Below, piece by piece: positions 19,585 through 28,051 of a DNA stretch of 64,000 nt. Position 1 is the stretch's first letter. Every line of letters starts with the position of its first letter. Location of the stretch: assembly GCF_002742625.1 (NCBI RefSeq), contig NZ_PEBF01000001.1, positions 4,526,001-4,590,000 of the forward strand, read 5' to 3'. The stretch comes from Caulobacter sp. FWC2. Its GTDB lineage: Bacteria; Pseudomonadota; Alphaproteobacteria; Caulobacterales; Caulobacteraceae. Made by a program: the position numbers and the translations under genes. The notes under the pieces are model-generated. The model worked only from the letters and a program-made list of their open reading frames with translations, did no database searches and was not told the origin of the DNA.

Positions 19585-19749
19585 TCACGCGAGCCAGGCC
19601 CTCAGGGCGCTCGCGGCCAAGATGATCATCGCCCAGCACAGGGCCGCCAGGCCCGTGGCCACGGCGAACCGGTCGAGGCGAAGGCGGCGGGTTCGGCACC
19701 GTGGGCCGACGGTCGCGACCGGCGGCGCCGTCACACTGGGCTGCTCCAT
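19585..19749 (-). CDS. Candidate 54-residue single-pass membrane protein
   Basis: The frame starts at 19749 (MEQPSVTAPPVATVGPRC), has a basic stretch RRLRLDR and then one hydrophobic helix FAVATGLAALCWAMIILAAS, ending at 19585. GGAGAG lies eight bases upstream. The basic-then-hydrophobic layout suits a membrane protein with a cytoplasmic N-terminus. No family recognised; it may be a chance frame. Confidence 0.5.
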   Translation of the reverse strand: MEQPSVTAPPVATVGPRCRTRRLRLDRFAVATGLAALCWAMIILAASALRAWLA

Positions 19750-20340
19750 ATTCCGCGCTCTCCAATCGCGCCTTCAACCTAAACGGCAAAAATTCCGCGC
19801 CAGCCAGGACAATCTCTCTTATTTTACAATGGATTACATTGCCGGCGTGGGCCGCACGCGGAGGATCACACTGAAACGGCGCAAAACTGGTCGTTCCATT
19901 CAAGTTTTCGCCGAGCCGAAGGCGCAAGATGTCGGGGTCTCGCAAGGACAAGGCCCGCCCCTCCCCCAAGCAGGGCCTGATAGCGCCGCCCTCCTCCCCT
20001 CCCCCGGCCGAGGAGGGCGGCCCCCACTTCGCGCCAAGATTTCCGTGCGCGAAAAAGACGGCGCCGCATCGGCGCATCCGCGCCGCGACATTTCGCCACA
20101 CAGATCCCGACATCGCCGCTGTCCCTCGAGGAGGGCGCGCGCCACGAGGCCAAGCTTTACCCCGAAAGACGCTGATATTCGAGCTGTCTTGGGGGTTTTT
20201 GACGTTCGAACCCTCTCGCCCACACCTGCGACCCCGGCTTGAGGTTCGGTCGCAACAAACGATCGTCTTTCCGCCAAAAAGATGGATAGTGCTGCGCCGT
20301 GACGGGGCGGATTTTGTTGAACGCGGGTGACCTTTTGGGC
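19750..20340. other. 590-bp intergenic region upstream of the FecI-type sigma gene
   Basis: No convincing gene is seen. An AT-rich patch around 19806-19836 (TTATTTTACAATGGATTACA) could hold a leftward promoter. A perfect 12-bp inverted repeat, GCCGCCCTCCTC (19985-19996) with its complement at 20010-20021, sits mid-way and belongs to the GC-rich repeat type seen elsewhere. The final 100 bp before 20341 should contain the sigma gene promoter; no standard motif stands out. Confidence 0.5.
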
Positions 20341-20862
20341 GTGACGGACTCGGACAAGGCCGTATTGCTGGGCCTGTACGAGAAAAAACGCGCCAACCTG
20401 GTGCGTTTCTTCGCCGCGCGCCTTGGCTCGCGCGCCGAGGCCGAAGACCTGGTCCAGGACCTCTACATCCGTATCAGCGGCATGGACGTGATGGGTCCGG
20501 TCGACAATCCGTCGGCCCTGCTGCACCGGATCGGCTCGAACCTGATGCTGGACCGACTGCGCAGCCAGAAACGATCGGGAACGCGCGACAGCGACTGGCG
20601 CAGCGTCAACACCACGGTGGTGGCCGGCCACGAGATCGCCGACGAACCCACCGCCGACGAGGTGGTCGCCGGCCGCCAACGGCTGCAGGCCCTGGTCGAG
20701 GCCGTCGAGGATCTTCCGGAAAAGACCCGCCAGGCTTTCCAGTTGCACAAGCTGGAAGGGCACAGCCACATGGAAACCGCGCGACGCATGGGCATCAGCG
20801 TCAGTACGGTGGAAAAGCACATAAGCTCCGCCCTAAAGACCCTGACGAGGCGGCTCCGTTGA
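20341..20862 (+). CDS. FecI-type ECF sigma factor
   Basis: 173 residues from the GTG giving VTDSDKAVLLGLYEKKRANL; a GTG at 20299 would add 14 residues. Region 2 is LVRFFAARLGSRAEAEDLVQ followed by DLYIRISG. Region 4 is VEDLPEKTRQAFQLHKLEGH with SVSTVEKHISSALKTLTRR. FecI-group factors are released by an inner-membrane FecR when an outer-membrane receptor binds its iron chelate, and then transcribe the receptor operon. FecR and the receptor follow directly. Confidence 0.92.
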   Translation: MTDSDKAVLLGLYEKKRANLVRFFAARLGSRAEAEDLVQDLYIRISGMDVMGPVDNPSALLHRIGSNLMLDRLRSQKRSGTRDSDWRSVNTTVVAGHEIADEPTADEVVAGRQRLQALVEAVEDLPEKTRQAFQLHKLEGHSHMETARRMGISVSTVEKHISSALKTLTRRLR

Positions 20863-20947
20863 TTTATGCAAGTTCGCATGGGGGATGGCGCTTGGCGGCG
20901 CCGTCTGATGTCAAGGGGATGATGGATCCTCGTCGGAGCAACACCGG

Positions 20948-21925
20948 ATGAGCCGGTCAGCGCAACATCTGCAGGAGGCGGCCGATTGGCTGACCCGACT
21001 GCAGCGGCCGGAAGTCGAAGAGACCGACTGGCTGGCGTTTGACGCCTGGCTCGACGAGCCCGGTGCGCAGGAGGCGTATGACGCCATCCAGGCGGTCGAC
21101 GAGGAGATCTTCCAGCGAGGTGCGGCCGTCCGGGGGGAATTGGCCGAACCGAAGCGCGCCGCGGCGAAGCGTCCGTTCCAGATCGACTGGCGTTGGCTGG
21201 GCGGTCTGGGCGCCGCAGGCGCCGCGGCGGCCGTCGCCTTGGTCGTCGCCCCATGGGGCGAGCTGCTGCCCGCCTCCGACACGCTTTACACCACGGCCAA
21301 GGGCGAGAACCGCGCCATTCAGCTGGCCGACGGCAGCCATGTCGACCTGAACACCGACTCGCACCTTTCCGTCCGCCTCGAAAAGGACGCCCGTCGCGTC
21401 ACCGTGCATGACGGCCAGGCCCTGTTCGATGTCGCCCATGACACCGCTCGCCCCTTCCTGATCACGGCCGGCGACGAAACCGTGCGGGTGGTGGGCACCA
21501 AGTTCGACGTCCGCCGCCGCGACGGCCTGCTCACGGTCACCGTGCTGCGCGGCCTGGTCGAAGTCTCGACCGACGGCGACGACACCCCCGTACGCCTGCG
21601 TCCGGGCCAGATGCTGGAACATGTCGAGGGCGCTTCCGGCGTCACCGTGCGCAACGTCGCGACCGAGGATCAGGTCGGCTGGCGCTCGGGCCGGCTGATC
21701 TATCGCAACGAGCCGCTGACGCGGATCGTAAGCGACATGAACCACTATTTTGACCGGCCGCTTCGCGTCGAGGGTGAAAACGCCGCCAATCTTCGGTTCT
21801 CCGGCGTATTGATCGTGGATGGTCAGGATGCAATGGTCCGCCGCCTGACAAGCCTCATGCCGATTTCCGCGACGCCGAGCGATGATTCAATTGTCCTGCG
21901 CGGAAGGCCGTCCGCTCCCAACTGA
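20948..21925 (+). CDS. FecR-family transmembrane sigma regulator
   Basis: 325 residues. The cytoplasmic DUF4880 sensor part contains AADWLTRLQRPEVEETDWLA FDAWL, near residues 11-36. One membrane helix follows near residues 83-105 (WLGGLGAAGAAAAVALVVAP), then the periplasmic FecR domain (NRAIQLADGSHVDLNTDSHL, VRVVGTKFDVRR) and a C-terminal STN-like/DUF4974 segment ending before 21925. It carries the signal from the receptor's STN domain to the sigma factor. Gap to the sigma gene is 85 bp. Confidence 0.92.
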   Translation: MSRSAQHLQEAADWLTRLQRPEVEETDWLAFDAWLDEPGAQEAYDAIQAVDEEIFQRGAAVRGELAEPKRAAAKRPFQIDWRWLGGLGAAGAAAAVALVVAPWGELLPASDTLYTTAKGENRAIQLADGSHVDLNTDSHLSVRLEKDARRVTVHDGQALFDVAHDTARPFLITAGDETVRVVGTKFDVRRRDGLLTVTVLRGLVEVSTDGDDTPVRLRPGQMLEHVEGASGVTVRNVATEDQVGWRSGRLIYRNEPLTRIVSDMNHYFDRPLRVEGENAANLRFSGVLIVDGQDAMVRRLTSLMPISATPSDDSIVLRGRPSAPN

Positions 21926-21946
21926 CGTTCTTGACCGGGTCCGACC

Positions 21947-24345
21947 CTGAATCGGGCTTCTCTCCTGCTCGCCGCCAGTCTTCTGGGTCTGGGCGCCAGC
22001 GCGCATCAAGCCGCCGCTGCTGAAGCGCGCGTGCGCCTCGACATCCGCAAGCCCACCGCCGCTGAGACCCTGATCGAGCTGGGCGTCCGCATGGGCGCGT
22101 CCATCGGCGGGGTCGAGGCCTGCAAGGGTCCCGGCGTTCAGCTGGTCGGCGTCTTCAGCCTGCGCGAAGCCCTGGACCGCGTCAGCCGGGGCAAGGGCTG
22201 CGCCTACAGCTTCGTCGACGCCCGCACGGTTCGCTTCTCGGTTGTCCGCCCCGCCCCGGCGCTGCGTCCCGTGACCGCCGCTCGGCCGACCGGCGTCGCG
22301 GCCGAGCCGATCGCGCCTCTGGCCCCTCTGGTCGTCAACGCCGGCAAGCGCTCGCCGCGCCTGGGCGCCCTGGCCGGCGGCGTCAGCGTCATCGGCTCGC
22401 CGCAGCTGCAGGACACCGGGGTCGGCGAGACCGGATCCGTGTCGCGCCAGACGGCAGGCTTCATGACCACAAACCTGGGGGCGGCGCGCAACAAGATCCT
22501 GCTGCGCGGCCTGTCGGACGGCACCTTCACCGGCCGCACCCAGTCGACGGTCGGCACCTATCTCGACGACATACCCGTCAACTACAACGCCCCCGATCCG
22601 GACCTGCGGCTGATCGATGTCGACAGGGTAGAGGTGATGCGCGGCCCGCAAGGCGCGCTCTACGGCGGCGGCTCGCTGTCCGGGATCTATCGCATCGTGA
22701 CCCGCCAACCGGAGCTGGGGCGCTATTCGGCTTCGGTCGGCACGACCATAGCCAACACCGAATCAGGCTCGAACAGCTATCGCGCCGAGGGCATGATCAA
22801 CGCCCCGCTGGGCCAGATCTCAGCCGTGCGTGTGGCGGCTTACTACGACGTCGACGGCGGCTATCTCGATGACGTCAATCTGCGCCTGTCCAACGTCGAC
22901 AAGACCACGCGCCGCGGCGGCCGCGTGGCCTGGCGCGCGGACCTCGGCGACTGGCGGATCAGGCTCGGCACGGCCCTGCAGAGCGTTTCGTCCAAGGACA
23001 CCCAGTACGTCACCCTGACGCCTGGCGGCCCACGCCGCGCCAACCAGGTGCGCGAGATCCACCGCAACCGCCTGTCCCAGACGTCGGTCAAGATCAGCGG
23101 CTCGGGGGACTGGGGCCAGTTCGAGTCCGTGACCGGCTACGTCACCCACCGCTACGCCAGCCGCTACGACGCCACCGTCTCGCTCAGCCAGTTCTCGGAA
23201 GTGGCGCTGGAACTGGGCGTCTATGACGAAGCCGCCCGCGTACGCATGGCGGTGGAGGACATGATCTACACCGCGCCCGCCATCGGCCGGCTGCGCTGGA
23301 TGATCGGCGGCTTCCTGGCCACCAGCATCGAGGACGGCGACGCCGACCTGCGCGCCCGCGCGGGGGCTATAACCCGCAGCTACTACGACGAGGCGCGCAA
23401 GGACCGGCTGAACGAGTACGCCCTCTATGGCGAGGCGACCTACGACCTGGGTGGCGACTGGAAGATCGCGCTGGGCGGGCGAGCGTTCAAGACCACGGTC
23501 CACACGCGCTCGTACGTCCTGGCGCCGTCGCCGGGCCAGTCGCGCGATCTCGACCGCCAGGCCTCGTTCAGCGGCTTCTCGCCCAAAATCTCGATCCAAC
23601 GCGACCTGGCGCGCGGCGGCATGATCTACGCCCTCAGTTCCGAGGGCTATCGCGCCGGTGGCTTCAATTCGGGGGACTGACCACGCCGTCCGAGACGCGG
23701 CGCGTGTTCCAGCCCGACCACCTGCGCAATTACGAGGTCGGCGCGACGCTCAATCCGTTCCAAGACCGCATGAACCTGCGCGCGGCGCTGTTCTATGACG
23801 ATTGGCGCGACATCCAGACAGACCAGTACTTCGCCTCGGGCCTGTCCTACACCGCCAATATCGGCGACGGGCGCAATTTAGGCCTGGAGATCGAGGCGGG
23901 CTGGAAGGCGACGCACCACCTGACCCTGAAGGCCAACGCCCTCTTCAACGAGCCGAAACTGACGCGCATCGCCCCCGGATACGGCATCACCAACAGCGCC
24001 AGCCTGCCCGGGGTGCCGGACGTCTCGTTCGGCAGCCTGGTGACCTATCAACGCCCGATCACGGCCACCGCCATGCTCCTGCTGACGGCCGAGACCGGCT
24101 ATATCGGCGAGTCTCGCCTGACCTTCGACCCGCGCTTCTCCCCGATCATGGGCGGCTACTACACTGGCAAGCTGTCGGCCCAGGTGCTGACCGACCGCTG
24201 GCGCGCGGCGGTGTTCGTCAGCAATCCCTGGAACAGCTCCAGCGACACCTTCGCCTACGGCAACCCCTTCAGCTTCGGCCAGGTCCGGCAGGTGACGCCG
24301 CAGCGCCCGCGCACATGGAGCCTGGCCCTGTCGGCCAACTTCTAG
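21947..24345 (+). pseudogene. FecA-like TonB-dependent transducer, frameshifted and without a standard start
   Basis: The reading frame begins with a good signal peptide (NRASLLLAASLLGLGASAHQ) but the codon ahead of it at 21947 is CTG; no in-frame ATG, GTG or TTG lies between the stop at 21932 and 22031. An STN domain (VRLDIRKPTAAETLIELGVR, SLREALDRVSRGKGCAYSF) is followed by the plug (ILLRGLSDGTFTGR, VEVMRGPQGALYGGGSLSG) and barrel. At about 23672 the frame stops at a run of five Gs (GGFNSGD-stop). With one more G the frame continues as SGGLTTPSETRRV and runs to 24345, ending in the barrel terminus LALSANF. Either the gene is decayed or the sequence has homopolymer errors. Substrate is probably an iron chelate or haem. 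Confidence 0.8.
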
Positions 24346-24490
24346 GCGGAACGCCTCGCCCGCCAGCAGCGGCAATTTGTTGCAAAGCTTACATATTTGT
24401 CATCGTCGGATGCGGGGGGCGGCCCTTGGCGGCGACGTCTTTCCTATCGAAGCGACCGCGGGGGCGTAGTCGTTCGATCGAGGACATGTA

Positions 24491-25336
24491 ATGGCCAAGC
24501 TCTCGGCCCTGCTTTGCGTGCACAACGAAGAACAACGCCTGCCGGCGTGCCTGGCGGCCCTGTCGTTCTGCGACGAGATCGTCGTGGTCGCCGACCGCTG
24601 CAGCGACGGCACCGAGGCCCTTGCTCGCCACTACGGCGCCAAGGTCGTCTCGGGCATCTTCCCGATCGAAGGCCCACGCAAGCACGCAGGCATCGCCCGC
24701 TGCACCGGTGAATGGATCCTGGAGCTGGACGCCGACGAAGGCGTCACCCCGGCCTTCGCCAAGGAGGTCCGCGAAACGATCGAGCGCGCCGACGCCGCCG
24801 ACTGGTACCAGATTCCGATCGACAACTATGTCGGCGACCAGCTGGTCCGCCATGGCTGGGGCGGCTCCTTTGGCACCGCCTCGGCGGCCCGTCTGTTTCG
24901 TCGCGGCGTCAAGTCGTGGAAGGCCGAGCGCGTCCATCCCGGCGCCAAGCTGGACGGCGCCTATGGCGGCCGCCTGAAGACGGCCCTGAACCACATGGTC
25001 GACGAGGACATCGCCGACATGTTCGCGCGCCTGGGCCGCTACACCGCCCTGAAAGCCCAGGACTTGGCCGACAGCGGCAAGATCAAGAGCCTCGGCGACG
25101 ACGCCTTCCGCGGCGTGCGCCGGTTCTTCAAGTGCTATGTCTCGCGCAGGGGATACAAGGAAGGCGACCTGGGCTTCCTGATATCGCTGATGGCCGGCCT
25201 CTATCCGATCCTGTCGAACCTGCGGGCGCGCGAGATCCTGCGCACACGCGCCCAGGAGGCCAAGACCGAGCGTCCGGCTATCCCCCCCGCGCCGCTGACA
25301 TTGCCTCTGCGCCGCGTCGAGGCCGCTGGCCAGTAA
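24491..25336 (+). CDS. WaaE/LgtF-like family 2 glycosyltransferase
   Basis: 281 residues. The GT2 fold starts LSALLCVHNEEQRLPACLAA, with FCDEIVVVADRCSDGTEALA and the metal motif ELDADEGVTPAFAKEV. The later RVHPGAKLDGAYGGRLKTAL and HMVDEDIADMFARLGRYTAL match the WaaE/KdtX group that adds a sugar to the lipopolysaccharide inner core. The deacetylase-like gene follows after 19 bp, so a cell-surface polysaccharide role is likely. The exact sugar is unknown. Confidence 0.85.
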   Translation: MAKLSALLCVHNEEQRLPACLAALSFCDEIVVVADRCSDGTEALARHYGAKVVSGIFPIEGPRKHAGIARCTGEWILELDADEGVTPAFAKEVRETIERADAADWYQIPIDNYVGDQLVRHGWGGSFGTASAARLFRRGVKSWKAERVHPGAKLDGAYGGRLKTALNHMVDEDIADMFARLGRYTALKAQDLADSGKIKSLGDDAFRGVRRFFKCYVSRRGYKEGDLGFLISLMAGLYPILSNLRAREILRTRAQEAKTERPAIPPAPLTLPLRRVEAAGQ

Positions 25337-25355
25337 GCGCCTGATCGTCGCCATC

Positions 25356-26129
25356 ATGTCCCGGCTGCCGATCGTCTTTCGCCTGGTCCTGGGGCCGGAG
25401 CTCGCGCTCTGGGCCAAGGCTGGTCGCGCGCCGGTGCTGTGGTGGCGCGACGACGACGCCCGCGCGGCGACGGGCGCGCTGGAGCAATTACTAGCCCTGT
25501 CCCGCCGCCACCAAGCCCCGCTGACCCTGGCGGCCATCGCCGGTCCCAGCCTGCCCCTGCTGGTGAGCCGCACCGAGACCGAGCCCCAGGTCGAGCTGGC
25601 CGTCCATGGCTTCAAGCACGTCAACCGCCAGCCGCAAGGCCAGGGTTTCGGCGAGATCATCGACAGCGACGATACCGACTGGATCCGCGCCCAGCTCCGC
25701 GCCACCGTCATGCAATTCCACCGCGTCGGCGTGGCGCCGACCCTGTTCGTGCCGCCGTGGAACAACCTCAAGCCTCAGCTTCTGGAGGTCCTGCCGGACT
25801 CCGCGATCACCGCGGTCTCGGGCTTTGACCAGGCCAGCAGCGAGCGAGATGGCGTTAAGCGTCTGGACGCGCACCTGGACGTGCTGCGCTGGAAGGGCGG
25901 CGGCCGGTTCCGTGGAAGCTGGCGCTTCCTGTCCCGGATGCGGCGGCTGATGATCCAGCGGCGCAAGGCGGGTCAATGGGACGAGCCCATCGGCCTGCTG
26001 ACCCATCACCTGGATCACGACAAGGCGACCTGGCTGTTTCTGGAACGCTTCCTGGCGACGTTCCGCGTCACCGCGCGCCGTCAGCTGACCGGCGAGACGG
26101 CGGCGCCCATCGAAGCGCTCAGCGCCTAG
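25356..26129 (+). CDS. Polysaccharide deacetylase-like protein
   Basis: 257 residues. VLWWRDDDARAATGALEQLL resembles the first metal-binding Asp-Asp of NodB-type deacetylases. LAVHGFKHVNRQPQGQGFGE supplies the HGxxH metal motif, and TLFVPPWNNLKPQLLEVL the P/W segment. Members remove N-acetyl groups from polysaccharides using a metal ion. It is co-directional with the WaaE-like transferase, 19 bp away, suggesting a shared envelope function. No signal peptide is evident, so it may act in the cytoplasm. Confidence 0.78.
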   Translation: MSRLPIVFRLVLGPELALWAKAGRAPVLWWRDDDARAATGALEQLLALSRRHQAPLTLAAIAGPSLPLLVSRTETEPQVELAVHGFKHVNRQPQGQGFGEIIDSDDTDWIRAQLRATVMQFHRVGVAPTLFVPPWNNLKPQLLEVLPDSAITAVSGFDQASSERDGVKRLDAHLDVLRWKGGGRFRGSWRFLSRMRRLMIQRRKAGQWDEPIGLLTHHLDHDKATWLFLERFLATFRVTARRQLTGETAAPIEALSA

Positions 26130-26135
26130 ACTCGA

Positions 26136-26261
26136 TTAGGCGAGTTCGGGACGGTCGCGCAGGCACTCGCCGATGGCGCGGGCGCAGCCCGGGATGCCGA
26201 GGGCGCCCACGAAGGACATGGCCACGGCGCAGACCAGCATGATCGGTTGGAAGATGCGCAT
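26136..26261 (-). CDS. Candidate 41-residue secreted or membrane peptide
   Basis: The frame reads MRIFQPIMLVCAVAMSFVGA, then LGIPGCARAIGECLRDRPEL and stops. It has one hydrophobic helix or signal sequence followed by a short tail with two cysteines. GGAG lies about eight bases before the ATG. The frame fills the gap between two convergent genes. No family is recognised. Confidence 0.55.
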   Translation of the reverse strand: MRIFQPIMLVCAVAMSFVGALGIPGCARAIGECLRDRPELA

Positions 26262-26354
26262 CGGGGAATCTCCACGCGGGGCGTTCGTCGGAGGCACTGT
26301 GCCGCAACTGTAAGACGGAAACTTGACGGTCGTTCCGCGCCCGAATGAAAAAAA

Positions 26355-27803
26355 TCAGGGTGCGGTGTTTTTGTCGCCGCTCAATCCCAGGGCGTAGGCC
26401 CGGCGGGCGGCCTCGATCCGGCTAAGCTTTTCGGTTAGCGGCCCCCAGTCGTCGCCTTCGGCGACGGGCGCCCACAGGGCCTCGACCTCCTCGATGATCA
26501 GTTCCTCCGGCTCCGGACGTTGGAAAACCGGATCGGCCAGACGCTCGGGCCGGTCGGGCTCGAAGTCGGCCAGCCGTCGACGGAATGTCTCGAACGTCTC
26601 TGTGCGGTAGAGCTCGGCGCGCGGCCCTTCCAGCGCCCGCGCCTGCGACGCCGCCCCGCCGAACCAGTCGAAGAAGAACGGCTCCCAGCGCAGGGCCTCG
26701 CCCCCTTCGGCCAAGGCGCGAAAAGCGCTGTTGACCAGCTCGACATCCTCGTCCGGGTTACGGCTCTTCACCGCCAGACGGTCCAGCATCGCGCCCCGCA
26801 GGGCCAGGCGATAAGCATCGGAGAAGCCGTTCAGCGCCGCCAGCAGACCGGCCTGGTCGGCGACCAGGGTCAGGCTGGCTGCCAGCTGCTGCAGGTTCCA
26901 GAACACCGCCTCGGGCTGGCGGCCGAAGCTGTAGAGCCCCTGGTGGTCGAAATAGGCGGCCGTGAAGTTCGGGTCGTTGCGCGGAAGGAACCGCCAGGGG
27001 CCGTAGTCGAAGCTCTCGCCCGTCACGACCATGTTGTCGGTGTTCAGCACCCCATGCACGAAGCCCGCCGTCATCCAGCGCGACAGCAGCCGGGCGCTGG
27101 CCGCCACCGTCTCCTGCATCAGCGCCGAAGCCCGGTCGGGCGCATCGGCCAGGTGCGGGAAATAGGTCTCGACCACGTGATCCACCAGCTGAACGATCAG
27201 GTCGCGCTGGTCGAAATAGGCCAGGCGCTGGAACGTGCCGAAGCGGATGTGGCTGTGCGACAGCCGGGTCAGCACCGCCGATCGGGTGGGGCTGGGCTCG
27301 TCGCCGCGATTAAGGGCCTCCCCGGTCTCGACCAGCGAGAAGGCGCGCGACGTCGGAACGCCCAGCGCCTCCAGCATAGACGCCGCCAGGATCTCGCGCA
27401 CACCGCCCTTCAGGGTCAGGCGCCCGTCGCCGGCCCGCGACCATGGCGTCCGCCCCGAGCCCTTGGTGGCGAGATCCAGCAGGCGGTCCGTCCCCTGTTC
27501 GCGAAGCTGGGCGAACAGGAAACCCCGGCCGTCGCCGAGGTCGGGATTGTAAGTGCGGAACTGGTGGCCGTGATAGCGCATGGCCAGCGGGACCGGCTGG
27601 TTGTCCGGCAGCGGCGCGAAGCGACCGAAATGGCGGACCCAGTCGGCGTCGGTCAGGCCGTCCAGTCCGACGCTGGCCGCCGCCCTCTGGTTGCGGAATC
27701 GCAGGATGGTTTCCGGAAAGTCGGCCGCCTCGACGGGATCGGCGAAATCGCCCCCTAAAGCCTGGAGTCGCGGATCAGGGCGGTAAGCGGGCGAGAGGCT
27801 CAT
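26355..27803 (-). CDS. selO: Protein adenylyltransferase SelO (YdiU/UPF0061)
   Basis: 482 residues from MSLSPAYRPDPRLQALGGDF. Family blocks seen are AMRYHGHQFRTYNPDLGDGR, LATKGSGRTPWSRAGDGRLT, REILAASMLEALGVPTSRAF, FVHGVLNTDNMVVTGESFDY with the DYGP metal loop, and AYFDHQGLYSFGRQPEAVFW. SelO is a kinase-fold enzyme that transfers AMP to Ser, Thr or Tyr of other proteins, linked to redox stress. The terminal redox Cys pair of the E. coli protein is not seen. An upstream ATG would add 12 residues but is less likely. Confidence 0.92.
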   Translation of the reverse strand: MSLSPAYRPDPRLQALGGDFADPVEAADFPETILRFRNQRAAASVGLDGLTDADWVRHFGRFAPLPDNQPVPLAMRYHGHQFRTYNPDLGDGRGFLFAQLREQGTDRLLDLATKGSGRTPWSRAGDGRLTLKGGVREILAASMLEALGVPTSRAFSLVETGEALNRGDEPSPTRSAVLTRLSHSHIRFGTFQRLAYFDQRDLIVQLVDHVVETYFPHLADAPDRASALMQETVAASARLLSRWMTAGFVHGVLNTDNMVVTGESFDYGPWRFLPRNDPNFTAAYFDHQGLYSFGRQPEAVFWNLQQLAASLTLVADQAGLLAALNGFSDAYRLALRGAMLDRLAVKSRNPDEDVELVNSAFRALAEGGEALRWEPFFFDWFGGAASQARALEGPRAELYRTETFETFRRRLADFEPDRPERLADPVFQRPEPEELIIEEVEALWAPVAEGDDWGPLTEKLSRIEAARRAYALGLSGDKNTAP

Positions 27804-27970
27804 GAGGGGCCAGATGAGACCCACCCGCCCCGCGCGCAAGCCCCTTTCGAATTTCTATGACGGCTGCCGATTGCTGTCGCTTCCCGGCAACAGAAATCGC
27901 TCGAACCTAGTCGCGACAAGGGATTTTGCTTGCCGAGCCTGCCTCTGGCGCCTAACCCTTGGCTATCCAT

Positions 27971-27986
27971 TCGAACAATCGTTCGA
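27971..27986. promoter_or_regulatory. Palindrome TCGAAC-AATC-GTTCGA upstream of a TonB receptor
   Basis: Perfect 6-base arms around AATC, about 65 bp before the receptor ATG at 28052 and in the divergent region shared with selO. It could be an operator for the receptor. It does not fit the alphaproteobacterial LexA box (GTTC-N7-GTTC). Confidence 0.35.
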
Positions 27987-28051
27987 CGGAACAACGAAAA
28001 AAACGAGCCGGGGCGGGCAAGCGCTTTCGGCCGACAACCGAGAGGTAGGAA

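Noticed and set aside
19553..20113. Leftward frame of 186 codons in the gap before the FecI-type gene
   Set aside because: Composition shows no helical or strand pattern, it crosses a GC-rich inverted repeat, and a better small frame (19585-19749) lies in another phase.
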